A stretch of DNA of 64,000 nt from Desulfovibrio sp. MES5 (GTDB lineage: Bacteria > Desulfobacterota > Desulfovibrionia > Desulfovibrionales > Desulfovibrionaceae): NCBI RefSeq assembly GCF_002237645.1, contig NZ_MJUZ01000008.1, positions 1 through 64,000 on the forward strand, given 5' to 3'. Shown here one piece after another: positions 52,306-61,771 of the stretch; the first letter of the stretch is position 1; each line of letters opens with the position of its first letter. Under the pieces are notes generated by a model. That model worked only from the letters and a program-made list of their open reading frames with translations, was not told the DNA's origin and ran no database searches. The position numbers were made by a program, and so were the translations under genes.

Positions 52306-53379
52306 CTAATCGCTGTACCGTTCGGCAATGGCCTTGAACTCGTCCTGAATTGCCAGAAATGCTTCCACCACTTCAGGATCGAACTGCGTGCCCTTGCCGT
52401 CAAGAATAATATAGGCCGAAGTTTCGTGCGGCATGGCGGGCTTGTATACCCGCTGGCTGCGCAAGGCGTCGTATACGTCAGCCAGGCTCATGAGCCGGGC
52501 CGACAATGGGATTTCATCTTCCCCGAGCCCTCGGGGATAGCCGCGCCCGTCCCACCGTTCGTGGTGGCAGTAGGCAATGTCGCTGGCAACTTTCAAAAAA
52601 GAGTCTTCACCCAAAAATTTGTCCGCAGCGGCAAGAACGGCTCTTCCATACGTGGTATGCTCCTTCATTGCCTCATATTCTCCATCGGTGAGCGGGCCGG
52701 GCTTGTGGAGTACTGTGTCGGCTATGGCGACCTTGCCCACGTCGTGCAGCGGGGCAGAAAGGTACAGCCATGAAATGGCGTCGGCATTCAGCGTGTCGCG
52801 GTATTTGGGCAGGTTGGCCATGCGCAGGGCAAGCGCCTTGACGTAGTTTTGCGTACGTTTGATGTGCGCCCCGGTTTCTGTGTCCCGCCATTCCGCCAGG
52901 GTGGCCATGGCGTGAATGGTGGCCTCCTGCGTGAGAACCAGCTGGCGGGTGCGCTCGTGCACCAGTTCGTTGAGGTGGTCGCGGTAGCGCTTGTACTTGA
53001 GCTGGTTTGCAACGCGGTTGCGAACCAGGGATACGCGGAAGGGTTTGACGATATAATCCTGCGCTCCAAGAGAGAGCCCGGTTGCCTCGTCTGTCTCTTC
53101 ATTCTGCGCTGTGATGAACATGACGGGAATGTCGCGCGTGGCCGGTTCTTCCTTGAGGCGTCGGCATACTTCATAGCCATCCATACCGGGCATTATGACG
53201 TCCAGCAGGATAAGGTCAGGCTGCGGCGTGCCATTGGCCAGACGCAACGCGTCCGGCCCGTTTTTGGCAAACATGATGGTGTAGTCCGCGCGCAGGCTTT
53301 CGCTCAGGATACGCAGATTTTCCGGCGCGTCGTCAACCAGCAGTATGCGGCTGCGTTGCGCTGCCGCATACCTGCTCAC
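52306..53379 (-). CDS. Response regulator with HD-GYP domain
   Basis: A 357-aa two-domain protein. The receiver domain (about 11-125) has the acidic pair DDAPENLR, the phospho-acceptor Asp in LLDVIMPGMDG and the Lys in VKPF. The HD-GYP domain (about 150-350) has PLHDVGKVAI and HHERWDGRGYPRGL, the full metal and GYP signatures, so cyclic-di-GMP phosphodiesterase activity is expected. It overlaps the lipoprotein gene by 4 bp and is the last gene of the Mla-type operon, an unusual partnership. No cognate histidine kinase is present. Confidence 0.92.
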   Translation of the reverse strand: MSRYAAAQRSRILLVDDAPENLRILSESLRADYTIMFAKNGPDALRLANGTPQPDLILLDVIMPGMDGYEVCRRLKEEPATRDIPVMFITAQNEETDEATGLSLGAQDYIVKPFRVSLVRNRVANQLKYKRYRDHLNELVHERTRQLVLTQEATIHAMATLAEWRDTETGAHIKRTQNYVKALALRMANLPKYRDTLNADAISWLYLSAPLHDVGKVAIADTVLHKPGPLTDGEYEAMKEHTTYGRAVLAAADKFLGEDSFLKVASDIAYCHHERWDGRGYPRGLGEDEIPLSARLMSLADVYDALRSQRVYKPAMPHETSAYIILDGKGTQFDPEVVEAFLAIQDEFKAIAERYSD

Positions 53380-53972
53380 TGTTTGCCTCCCGTGATGCCG
53401 GGAAGCCGACGGGACAGGTGTTCCGCCATTTTTTGCACCAGGTGGCTCTCTGTGGCGGTCAGCACGTCATAGCCCTTGCCCGGCACAGGCTCTTCATCAA
53501 CAAAAATGCCGCGCGCCAGCACGTCATTGAATTTGTTGCGCAGGGTCCAGCGCACGTCCAGCACGGCTTTTTGATCAAAATTGCCGTCAAGGCGCTGCAC
53601 ATCAAGATACAGCACGTAGTCGGCGGTGGATTCGTCACCGGAAGGCAAAACATTGATCCCGGCTTCCAGCATGGGCCGGGTCAGCACTTCGCGCGTAACG
53701 CGGCGCACGCCGTGGCTCAGAGGTTCGCCCCAACTGTGAAATTGGGCCACGATAAGCTGTGTTGATTCGCCCACCCGGCTCACGATGCCCTCGCGATCCA
53801 GATACTCCGGCACGCTCACAGGAGCCACCCGCAGGCTTTTGGCGGGCAGGCTGTCTGTGGAGACGGGAGTGAGGCGACTTTCAAGCAGGTAAAAGTTGGT
53901 GGGCGTGCTGCGCGCGCAGGCGGCCAGCAAAACCGTGAGCGCCAGAAAAATAAACAGGGCTTGGCGTTGCAT
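53376..53972 (-). CDS. ABC-type transport auxiliary lipoprotein (PqiC/MlaB-associated LPS-type)
   Basis: A 198-aa outer-membrane-type lipoprotein. The signal peptide ends in the lipobox LLAAC (Cys19), followed by NFYLLES and a fold typical of the PqiC/ABC_trans_aux family, which assembles with MCE proteins. The genes for MlaE, MlaF and MlaD lie upstream on the same strand; it abuts the mlaD gene at one shared base and overlaps the HD-GYP gene by ATGA. Confidence 0.85.
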   Translation of the reverse strand: MQRQALFIFLALTVLLAACARSTPTNFYLLESRLTPVSTDSLPAKSLRVAPVSVPEYLDREGIVSRVGESTQLIVAQFHSWGEPLSHGVRRVTREVLTRPMLEAGINVLPSGDESTADYVLYLDVQRLDGNFDQKAVLDVRWTLRNKFNDVLARGIFVDEEPVPGKGYDVLTATESHLVQKMAEHLSRRLPGITGGKQ

Positions 53973-54940
53973 CAGCGTTTTCCTTGTCTGCCCATAATCA
54001 GGGCTTCAGGGTTGCGTTCAAGCATTTGCGCGACATTGCGGATGGCCCGCAAGGTTTCTATGCTGTCCTTGATCAACCGGCGAACGTCGTTGACGGTGGG
54101 GGAATCCCGACCGAGCAGGCCCTGGGCCGAGGCCGTGACCACGCGCAACTGGTCCGCCGCAAGGCTCATGCTTTCAAGGGCGGAACGCAGGGTGGCAAGG
54201 GTAGCGGGCAGTTGATTGTCCACAGTGGCCACTGTCTTGTTGAGACTTTGCAGGATGGTTTCGGCATTTTGGCGCAGTGTGCTGTTCTTGAGAATACCAT
54301 CAAGTTCTTCAAACGTCTGCGTAAAGGCTCTGAGGCCCCGCCCAAGGCTGTCGTCGGCAAGACCCTGAGCCAGATTTTGCAGTATTTTGTCCAGGGCTCT
54401 GGCCATGGACTCCAGCGGCAACTGTGAAAGCGTGGTTTGCAGGGTGTCGATGGGGGAGGGTATGGTGGGGATTTCCGAATCCGGCGTGCCGGAGCGGAAG
54501 ACAGCCGGAGTGCCGGGGAAAAAGTCCAACTCGATGCGGTACTGCCCCGTGATAAGACTTTGCAGCTGCAGGCGGGCGCGCAGGCCGCGTTGCACCATCC
54601 GGCGCACGATTTCTTCACGCACGGATTCTGAAATGGGGGCCGAGCCCCTGGCGCGCACAAAGCTTTGTTCGTCAATGCGGATGTAGACGGGGATGGTGAC
54701 GTTGGAATCCCGCGTGTTTGCCACAAGGTTGATGCGCGTCACGCTGCCCATGGGAACCCCGCGAAACACTACCGGAGCGCCAGTGGAAAGGCCGCTGACA
54801 GAGCCGTCGAAGTAGAGCACGTACTGCATGTCGTTGCTGAACAGACGGCCCCCGCCCAGCACGATGAATCCCAGTGCCAGAAGGGCCAGCCCCCCCAGCA
54901 CAAAGGCGCCGACCGTGGTTTTGTATTTTTGTGAACTCAT
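53972..54940 (-). CDS. mlaD: MCE-domain protein (MlaD/PqiB type)
   Basis: A 322-aa protein with one N-terminal membrane anchor (VGAFVLGGLALLALGFIVLGGG), an MCE domain at about 38-115 (GLSTGAPVVFRGVPMGSVTRI) and a long helical C-terminal region with repeated heptads (about 165-300). MCE rings bind lipids between the inner-membrane ABC transporter and outer-membrane partners. It overlaps the ATPase gene by 4 bp. The long coiled tail is larger than in E. coli MlaD (183 aa) and closer to Mce-like proteins. Confidence 0.88.
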   Translation of the reverse strand: MSSQKYKTTVGAFVLGGLALLALGFIVLGGGRLFSNDMQYVLYFDGSVSGLSTGAPVVFRGVPMGSVTRINLVANTRDSNVTIPVYIRIDEQSFVRARGSAPISESVREEIVRRMVQRGLRARLQLQSLITGQYRIELDFFPGTPAVFRSGTPDSEIPTIPSPIDTLQTTLSQLPLESMARALDKILQNLAQGLADDSLGRGLRAFTQTFEELDGILKNSTLRQNAETILQSLNKTVATVDNQLPATLATLRSALESMSLAADQLRVVTASAQGLLGRDSPTVNDVRRLIKDSIETLRAIRNVAQMLERNPEALIMGRQGKR

Positions 54941-55866
54941 TGGGCCGTTCCTTTGTCCGGCTCGGAGTCGCCGGACGTTTCCGTCTGATCGGTTTCGGCG
55001 TGACTGCGTTCACCCCTGGTCAGAAAGAGCATGGCGCTGGGCGCTGTGCCGGGGTCGTGCAGCAACTGGTGCGGATTGCCGCAGGCGGCCACCTGGCGGG
55101 TCTGGGCATCCAGAAAAATAAGATTGCTGGCAATGGCGTAAATGCTGGCCAGTTCGTGTGAAACAATCACAAAGGTCGTGCCGAGGCTTGCGCGCAGCTC
55201 AAGGATGAGATCATCCAAAAGACGGGAACTGACGGGGTCAAGCCCGGCCGAGGGCTCGTCAAGAAAAAGAATTTTGGGGTCAAGGGCCAGAGCGCGGGCC
55301 AATCCGGCGCGCTTGCACATGCCGCCGCTGATTTCAGACGGATAGTAGTCTTCAAAACCGGCAAGGCCTGCCAGGGCCAGCTTGAGTTTGGCCTGTTCGC
55401 GTATGGCCTCGTCGCTGAGGTCGGTATACTGCTGCAGGGGCAGGCCCACGTTTTCCGCCAGGGTCATTGAACTCCACAGCGCGCCGCTTTGAAAAAGCAC
55501 GCCTGTTTCACGCACCAACTGGTGGCGCTCATCTTCGTTGCTGCCCCAGAAGTCGGTTTTGCCATACAGGACGTTTCCGGACTGCGGCGGCTTCAGCCCC
55601 ATGAGTACCCGCAAAAGCGTGCTTTTGCCGCATCCCGAGCCGCCGGTGATAAAAAAGATGTCTCCGGCACGCACGTCAAATGTCACATCGCGCATGAGAA
55701 CGTAAGAACCATACCCGACCTGCAACTGGTTTACGCTGATGCGCACTTCCTGCTGATCCGGCTGGACGGGCTGCCCCTGTTCCCCATCCGGGGCAGGGCG
55801 GGCATTTTCGGCGATTCCGGCGGGCAGGGGGGATGGGGATGGTGTCATGGTATTGCTGCTGGGCAT
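54937..55866 (-). CDS. mlaF: MlaF-type ABC transporter ATP-binding protein
   Basis: A 309-aa ATPase of the Ttg2A/MlaF group. After a proline-rich N-terminal extension of about 40 residues come Walker A GGSGCGKST, the group's variant signature ISGGMCKRAGLARA, Walker B ILFLDEPSAGLDP and the switch VSHE. It drives lipid movement through the MlaE permease at the inner membrane. One base separates it from the permease gene. Confidence 0.92.
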   Translation of the reverse strand: MPSSNTMTPSPSPLPAGIAENARPAPDGEQGQPVQPDQQEVRISVNQLQVGYGSYVLMRDVTFDVRAGDIFFITGGSGCGKSTLLRVLMGLKPPQSGNVLYGKTDFWGSNEDERHQLVRETGVLFQSGALWSSMTLAENVGLPLQQYTDLSDEAIREQAKLKLALAGLAGFEDYYPSEISGGMCKRAGLARALALDPKILFLDEPSAGLDPVSSRLLDDLILELRASLGTTFVIVSHELASIYAIASNLIFLDAQTRQVAACGNPHQLLHDPGTAPSAMLFLTRGERSHAETDQTETSGDSEPDKGTAQ

Positions 55867-55867
55867 G

Positions 55868-56995
55868 TCAGATGTTCATCACGTTGCAGATGACGGTTAT
55901 TATGGCTGTGGACACAATAATGCCCACAATGGCGTGCACCACGGCAGTGGTAGTGGCCTGCCCCACGGCCTGGGCGCTGCGCCCGCAGCGCATGCCCTGA
56001 AAGCAGCCGGTCATGGCAATGATAACGCCAAAAACCGTGCCATAGGTGAGGCCGATGAAGACGTGCTTGTAGGGGACCATCTGCATGGTGGCGTTGACGT
56101 ATTCCATAGGGCTGATCTTCAGCATGGTGATGGCCACCACATAGCCGCCTATAACGCCCATAAGGTCCGCGTACAGAGTCAGCAGGGGGATCATGGCCGT
56201 CAGCGCCACCACGCGGGGCAGCACCAGAAAATCGATGGGAGAAATGCCCAGGGTGGCCAGGGCGTCCACCTCTTCATTAACCTGCATGGTGCCGATGAGG
56301 GCGGCATAGGCGGCGCCGACCCTGCCCGCCATGACCACGCCAACCATAACAGCGCCCATAACACGCAGCATGCCTATGCCCACAAGCCCCGCCACATATA
56401 TTTGCGCGCCGAACTGCGTTAGCTGCACCGCGCCCACAAAGGCCAGGATAAGGCCAAAAAGCATGCTGGTTATGGAAATGATGGGCAGCGCCTGCACTCC
56501 GCATTCCTGCATGGCTGCCAGCAGATCTTGCGGGCGCATTTGCGAACGGCCAACGATAAGACGGCCCACGGCCAGAGTCACCTCGCCCACAAAACTTACA
56601 AAGTCTGTTACGCGCGGCGGCAGGTCGAGGGTGGCCTGACCCACACGCTGCACAAAATTGAGGCTTTCTTTTTTGCGGTCAGACCCCGCTTTGGCAGGCA
56701 CGGCAAAAGCCAGTTTGAGGAGACGCTCGAGACCTTCAGGCAAATGGTTCTGGATGCGCAGCTTGCGATCCTCTGCCGTCTTTGTCAGCTGCACAAGAAA
56801 GACCAGCAGGCTGCTGTCCCAGGTTTCGAGATTGTCGGCCTCAAGGCAAAGTTCCTGAATACTCTGATCGGCCAGAGATTCGAGGGCGGTTCTGGCTTCA
56901 GGGGGCCAGGCCGTATCTATATTCCAGCAGCCCCCCACGCTCACGCGCAGGAGCGGCCCCTGAATGGAAGCTGTCACTTGCGGACTTGTTTCCAT
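55868..56995 (-). CDS. mlaE: MlaE-type permease with N-terminal STAS domain
   Basis: A 375-aa inner-membrane protein. Residues 1-95 form a STAS-like domain (LCLEADNLETWDSSLLVFLVQL), the role played by separate MlaB in E. coli, so this is an MlaB-MlaE fusion. The permease part has the family motifs (AGRVGAAYAALIGTMQVNEEVDALATLGI, LVLPRVVALTAMIPLLT). ATG 56995 (METSPQ) is chosen; GTG 57037 would add 14 residues. Neither start has a strong RBS. The gene is divergent from polA, 90 bp away. Confidence 0.88.
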   Translation of the reverse strand: METSPQVTASIQGPLLRVSVGGCWNIDTAWPPEARTALESLADQSIQELCLEADNLETWDSSLLVFLVQLTKTAEDRKLRIQNHLPEGLERLLKLAFAVPAKAGSDRKKESLNFVQRVGQATLDLPPRVTDFVSFVGEVTLAVGRLIVGRSQMRPQDLLAAMQECGVQALPIISITSMLFGLILAFVGAVQLTQFGAQIYVAGLVGIGMLRVMGAVMVGVVMAGRVGAAYAALIGTMQVNEEVDALATLGISPIDFLVLPRVVALTAMIPLLTLYADLMGVIGGYVVAITMLKISPMEYVNATMQMVPYKHVFIGLTYGTVFGVIIAMTGCFQGMRCGRSAQAVGQATTTAVVHAIVGIIVSTAIITVICNVMNI

Positions 56996-57085
56996 CAATA
57001 TAGTATACGCATGGCTTGGTTTATCCGCAAGAGCCACATGCGCAAAAAGCGCAGAGGCTTTTTTACCTTCAACCCACGATCCGTC

Positions 57086-59881
57086 ATGTCTTTAAAAAAC
57101 CGCCTTGATCTTGCCACGGACCCTGTTTTTCTGATGGATGGCTCCGCCTTTATCTATCGGGGATTTTTCGCCAACAGAAACATGCAGCGTTCCGACGGTT
57201 TTCCCACCAACGCGCTGGTGGTGGTGACCCGTGTGCTTCTGCGCATTCTGCGCGAGGAAAGGCCGCAGTATTTTCTGTTCGTCAAGGATGGCAAGGGCAA
57301 GAATTTCAGGCATGACATCTACCCCCTGTACAAGGCGAACCGTGACGCCACCCCCGAAGACCTGATCCGGCAGATGGACCCCATCGAACGCATGGTCACT
57401 GCCCTCGGCATGAGCCTTGAGGTTTCCGACGGCTGCGAGGCCGACGACTGCATAGCATCCCTGGCAGCGCGCCTCTCAAAAGAGCGCCCTGTGGTCATTG
57501 TCAGCGGCGACAAGGACCTCAAGCAATGCCTTGGCCCCAATGTTTTTATGTGGGACCCGGCCTTCAAGGACGAAAAACTGCTTACTTCCGACCAGTTTAC
57601 GAAAGAAAGCGGCCTGACCCCGGCCCAATGGCCCGATGTGCAGGCTCTTGTGGGCGACACCAGCGACAATATCCCCGGCGTGCCCGGCATTGGCCCCAAA
57701 ACCGCCGCCAAGATTTTTGAGATATGCCCAACCCTTGAGGATATCCGCGACCATTTTGCCCTGCTGCCTCCCAAGCTTCAGGACAAGCTGCGCGACCATC
57801 TGGACGACATGTTCACCTGGCGCAAGCTGACCACGCTGTCGCTGGACGTCTGCACCGGCCTTGAACTGAGCGACCTTCAGGTGCGGCCCATCGACGCGGC
57901 CCGTTGCGCGGCCATGGCCGAAGAATTCGAGCTGCACGCCCTGCGCCGCGAAATGGCGTCGCTGGAGAGGATGCAGCTTGCCGGCCAGTCTGGCGCTGCC
58001 GCAGAAGGGGCAAAGCCCCGCGCGCAAAACGGCGCTTCATCCGCCGCATCCGCCGCATCCGCCACATCCGCCACATCCCTCGCATCCGGCTCGCCCGCTA
58101 CGCCTTTGGCAGAAAAAACCGGCGGGGCCAGCCCTGCTGCTCAGGGGCAGGGGGCGCAGCCACAGCCGCCCAAGGGTGCAGGAGCGCAGATGAGCCTTCT
58201 TGATGTGGCCGAAGAAAAAACTGCTCCGCAAGTGAATGCTGTTGCGGATATGCCGGACTGCAATGGCGTTGACGTGGCCCTGGTATGGCCCAGAGGCGCG
58301 GGGGCCGCTCCTCATGCGGCTGTGACAGGTGGCGAGGATGTCTGCTGGATGGGCCGCGCGGACGAACTTTGCGCCTGGGCCTCCCACGCGCGGCGCATAA
58401 TCACGCCTGACCTCAAAGTATTGCTGGCCGCTGCTCCTTGCTGGCGTGAGCTTGCGCGAAAAAAATCCCCGGATTTCTTTATGGATATTGGCCTGGCCGC
58501 CTATCTTATAAATCCTGAGGAAAGTGATTACGGCTGGCCGCGCCTTGCCGTGCACTGGGGCGCGCCCTTGCGCGACGACGGCCCCGGCCCCGCGCTGTTG
58601 GCTCTGCGCATGGCGGCGGTGCTTGAAGCGCGCATGCTGCAGGATGATCTGCTGCGGCTCTATAATGACCTTGAACTGCCCTTGACCCCGGTGCTGGCGG
58701 ATATGGAAGGCCGGGGCATAGCCATTGACGTTGCCGCGTTCGAGGCTTTTCTTGCCGATGTGCAGGCCGAGCTCGACAAGCTGACGGCCGCAGTTTACGC
58801 GGCGGCGGGCAAGGAATTCAATATCCGCTCGGCGCAGCAGCTTGGCGACGTGCTTTTCAGTACGCTTGATCTTCCTTCGCCGCGCAAAACCAGGGGCGGG
58901 CAGGCGTCCACCAGCCAGGAAACCCTTGAAAAACTGGCGGGTCGCCATCCCGTTGTGGAAAGTATCCTGCAATTCCGCAAGCTTGAAAAGATGCGCTCCA
59001 CCTATCTTGACCCTCTGCCGCGTCTTATGGACAGCCAGGGGCGCGTCCACACGACCTTTAACCAGAAGGCCACGGCCACAGGGCGTCTTTCATCCAGCAA
59101 TCCGAATTTGCAGAACATCCCCGTGCGTGGCGAACTCGGCAAGCGCATGCGCTCCTGCTTCATCGCCAGGCCCGATCATTTCCTGGTGTCCGCCGACTAC
59201 TCGCAGGTGGAACTGCGCGTTCTGGCGCACATGTCGCAAGATAAAGCCCTGCTTGAAGCTTTTCGCAAAGGCGAGGACATTCACGCCCGTACGGCCGCCC
59301 TGGTCTATGACCTGCCGGCTGACCAGGTGACCCCTGACCAGCGCCGTAATGCCAAGACCATCAACTTTGGCCTCATTTACGGTATGGGTGCGCAAAAACT
59401 GGCCCAGGAGCTTAAAATCACCACCAATGAGGCCAAGGAATTCATTGCGCGCTATTTCTCGCGCCTCACGGGCCTCAAGGAATTTTACGAATCAATTGAA
59501 GCCACGGCCAAGCGCCAAGGCTACGTGGTTACGCTTGGCGGCCGCCGCCGCCTTCTGCCCGACATCCATTCGGCCAACGGGCAGGCTTACGCGCTGGCCA
59601 GACGCCAGGCCATCAATACGGTGATTCAGGGCTCAGCCGCAGACATCATCAAGATGGCCATGCTGGCCGTGGCCAGGGACGCGCAACTGCAGGACTGCAA
59701 AGCCAGCCTGCTGCTTCAGGTGCACGACGAACTGCTGCTGGAAGTGCCGCAGGACGCCGCCAAGGCTGCCGGAGCGCGCGTCGCCGAGCTTATGAGCGCG
59801 GTTATGCCGGGCAACGAACCCCTTTCAGTGCCGCTGGTGGTCGACTGGGGCGTGGGCAATGACTGGGGTTCCGCGCATTAA
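57086..59881 (+). CDS. polA: DNA polymerase I
   Basis: A 931-aa repair and Okazaki-fragment polymerase. The 5' nuclease domain (about 1-300) has FLMDGSAFIYRGFF, CEADDCIAS and GDTSDNIPGVPGIGPKTAA. A low-complexity Ser/Ala/Thr/Gly/Pro linker (about 305-370) follows, then a middle domain (about 380-530) without the DTET-type exonuclease carboxylates. The polymerase domain has motif A DYSQVELRVLAH (near 705), motif B RRNAKTINFGLIYG (near 752) and motif C QVHDELLLE (near 877). Proofreading is therefore probably lost. ATG 57086 is chosen; ATG 57038 is possible. The linker DNA contains a 9-bp tandem repeat. Confidence 0.96.
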   Translation: MSLKNRLDLATDPVFLMDGSAFIYRGFFANRNMQRSDGFPTNALVVVTRVLLRILREERPQYFLFVKDGKGKNFRHDIYPLYKANRDATPEDLIRQMDPIERMVTALGMSLEVSDGCEADDCIASLAARLSKERPVVIVSGDKDLKQCLGPNVFMWDPAFKDEKLLTSDQFTKESGLTPAQWPDVQALVGDTSDNIPGVPGIGPKTAAKIFEICPTLEDIRDHFALLPPKLQDKLRDHLDDMFTWRKLTTLSLDVCTGLELSDLQVRPIDAARCAAMAEEFELHALRREMASLERMQLAGQSGAAAEGAKPRAQNGASSAASAASATSATSLASGSPATPLAEKTGGASPAAQGQGAQPQPPKGAGAQMSLLDVAEEKTAPQVNAVADMPDCNGVDVALVWPRGAGAAPHAAVTGGEDVCWMGRADELCAWASHARRIITPDLKVLLAAAPCWRELARKKSPDFFMDIGLAAYLINPEESDYGWPRLAVHWGAPLRDDGPGPALLALRMAAVLEARMLQDDLLRLYNDLELPLTPVLADMEGRGIAIDVAAFEAFLADVQAELDKLTAAVYAAAGKEFNIRSAQQLGDVLFSTLDLPSPRKTRGGQASTSQETLEKLAGRHPVVESILQFRKLEKMRSTYLDPLPRLMDSQGRVHTTFNQKATATGRLSSSNPNLQNIPVRGELGKRMRSCFIARPDHFLVSADYSQVELRVLAHMSQDKALLEAFRKGEDIHARTAALVYDLPADQVTPDQRRNAKTINFGLIYGMGAQKLAQELKITTNEAKEFIARYFSRLTGLKEFYESIEATAKRQGYVVTLGGRRRLLPDIHSANGQAYALARRQAINTVIQGSAADIIKMAMLAVARDAQLQDCKASLLLQVHDELLLEVPQDAAKAAGARVAELMSAVMPGNEPLSVPLVVDWGVGNDWGSAH
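58036..58092 (+). repeat. 9-bp tandem repeat in the polA linker
   Basis: About six imperfect copies of TCCGCCGCA encode SAA-SAA-SAT-SAT-SLA-SGS. Length variation here would stay in frame. Confidence 0.7.
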
Positions 59882-59884
59882 TTT

Positions 59885-60255
59885 GGTGGGGAGGAAATGC
59901 TCTGTGGGGGAGGGACCCTTTTGAAAAAGGGTCTCCTCCCCCACGCCCCCACCCCCTAAAACTTTTATTGTGTGTTAGAACAATACCAAGGGTTTTCTGA
60001 TTTGGGGCGGGGGTTTCAGAGAAAGCGTCTTCAGGCGTCGCACGGTTCAGGATTGTCCCGCTCCAGCCACAGTACATGTTGTACATGTTGATGCCGTCGT
60101 TTTCAGCTTTCCGGCTGTGCGTCCGCATGATGGCAGTTGGCACAGCCGTTTCGGGTGTCAGCGTCAGGCCGCATGCGTCCGCAATGGGCGTTGGAGTCTG
60201 ACGGGGCGCTTCATCGAAAAAAACAGGTCTATTTTCACTCATTGCTGGTGCTGCC
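59885..60255. other. Gap between polA and the AraC gene, holding an inverted family A element
   Basis: The first 150 bp are an inverted family A element (59885-60035). The rest, up to the AraC start, has only shadow ORFs and no clear promoter. Confidence 0.6.
59904..60029 (-). repeat. Family A element, copy 3 (inverted), hairpin at 59904-59944
   Basis: The reverse complement reads tgaagacgct...gaaacccccgcc...cagaaaacccttgg...aaaagttttagggggtgggggcgtgggggagg, then the hairpin. It is the most complete uninterrupted copy in the window and lies directly after polA. Confidence 0.8.
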
Positions 60256-61089
60256 ATGGCGCATGAATCCCATTCTGCCGTACAGAAGTTTGCCGTTCCG
60301 CAAGCCTTGCCCTTTGTGGAGGTGCGGACAACGTTGGACAGCGTGCAGCCCTACGCGGAACACTTTCATTCCAGCTGGTCTCTCGGGGCTATTCTTGAAG
60401 GGCGCACGCGGTTTCGGCTCCACGGCCAGATGCACGAGGCGCAGGTGGGCGATCTTGTGCTTATCGGGCCGGGCGTCGCTCACAGCTGCAACCCTGTGGA
60501 CGGCCAGCCCAGAAGCTACCACATGGCGCACGTGGATTGCCGCTGGTTCGCGCAACGCGTCTGCCCGGTTTTGGGGCTGCCTGAAAACTGTGAAGCGGCG
60601 CTTCCCCTGATTCGGGACAGCGCGCTTTTTGCGGACGGCCTTGAAGCCATACAGGCAATGCTGGTTGGCCGTGCAGACAGCGAGCAGGCGCTGCTGGATA
60701 TGCTGGTTAGAATGCAGGTTGCGCATGGCTGCTTCAGGCCCGCCGCCGAGGACAGCGCCAATATCGCGCGGTTTTTGCCAGCCGGGGAGGAGGGCAGCCT
60801 GTCCACGGAGCGTCACGCTGTGGGCCAACTGGCGGAAATATCCGGTCTGCGCCGTGAAAGCTATTCCCGCGCCTTCAGGCGGGGTACAGGCCTGCCCCCT
60901 GTAAGTTATCTGCACTGCCTGCGCCTTGAAAAGGCCCGCCGCCTGCTGCGCCAGGGCAAAAGCATCGCGGAGGCCGCCGCTGCCGCCGGGTATGCGGATC
61001 AGAGCCACCTGCACCGCATGTTTGTAAAGTTCTACTCAGTAACGCCTGGTTGCTACCGCAAGAGCGCGTCACATTCGTACAAGAAATAA
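60256..61089 (+). CDS. AraC-family regulator with N-terminal cupin
   Basis: A 277-aa regulator. The N-terminal cupin-like sensor (about 20-110; HFHSSWSLGAILEGRTRF, GDLVLIGPGVAHSCNP) is of the AraC-ligand-binding type. Two C-terminal HTHs are present, the second with SIAEAAAAAGYADQSHLHRMFVKFYSVTPGCYR. It lies 40 bp upstream of a LysE-family exporter and probably controls it in response to the exported amino acid or a related compound. The RBS is weak. Confidence 0.9.
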   Translation: MAHESHSAVQKFAVPQALPFVEVRTTLDSVQPYAEHFHSSWSLGAILEGRTRFRLHGQMHEAQVGDLVLIGPGVAHSCNPVDGQPRSYHMAHVDCRWFAQRVCPVLGLPENCEAALPLIRDSALFADGLEAIQAMLVGRADSEQALLDMLVRMQVAHGCFRPAAEDSANIARFLPAGEEGSLSTERHAVGQLAEISGLRRESYSRAFRRGTGLPPVSYLHCLRLEKARRLLRQGKSIAEAAAAAGYADQSHLHRMFVKFYSVTPGCYRKSASHSYKK

Positions 61090-61129
61090 TCCGGCAGGGG
61101 ATTAGGGTCTGTGCAGGAGGCAATATCTC

Positions 61130-61771
61130 ATGACACAGATTCTTGCGGAGTTCATAGCTCCCACATTTCCCGCGTTGGCGCTGGCGCATTTTATGGCCTT
61201 GCTCAGCCCCGGCCCGGATTTTTTTCTGGTGGTGGGGCACGCGGCGCGGCGTGGTTTGCGCGGGGCTGCGTTCATCTGTCTTGGCATTGCGCTGGGCAAT
61301 GCCCTGTATATTGCCCTGGCCATTTCGGGCTGGTCGCTCATCCGGCAATGGCCTTGGCTTTATCGCTGCATGGAACTGGCTGGGGCGGGATATCTGCTGT
61401 GGGTGGGCTGGGCGCTTGTGCGTTCCGGACGGCAGCCCGCGAATTTTCACCTTGACGCGGCCGCACCCCTTGCGGCTGGCAGACAACTGCTTACCGGGCT
61501 GGCGTCAGCCTTGCTCAATCCCAAGAATGCCATTTTCTACCTCACGCTCATGACCACCATAATGGGTTCAGCCGCCAGCCTGAAACAGCAGCTTTTTGCG
61601 GGTGCATGGATGGCGGGACTCGTTTTCGCCTGGGACGCCGGGCTTGCCGCCGCCATCGGACATCCGGCGGTGCGGAGCCTTTTGAGCAGACGTCTTACGC
61701 TCATTGAAATCCTGGCCGGGGCCTGCCTCATGATAATGGCTGGCCTGCTTGTGGCCGTGCCCTTGCTGTAG
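61130..61771 (+). CDS. LysE/RhtB-family amino-acid exporter
   Basis: A 213-aa inner-membrane exporter with six hydrophobic segments. The family motif near the start is LSPGPDFFLVVGHAARRGLRGA, followed by GAGYLLWVGW and LNPKNAIFYLTL. The substrate may be a basic or neutral amino acid or homoserine-type compound. GGAGG precedes the ATG. It is paired with the AraC regulator. Confidence 0.92.
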   Translation: MTQILAEFIAPTFPALALAHFMALLSPGPDFFLVVGHAARRGLRGAAFICLGIALGNALYIALAISGWSLIRQWPWLYRCMELAGAGYLLWVGWALVRSGRQPANFHLDAAAPLAAGRQLLTGLASALLNPKNAIFYLTLMTTIMGSAASLKQQLFAGAWMAGLVFAWDAGLAAAIGHPAVRSLLSRRLTLIEILAGACLMIMAGLLVAVPLL

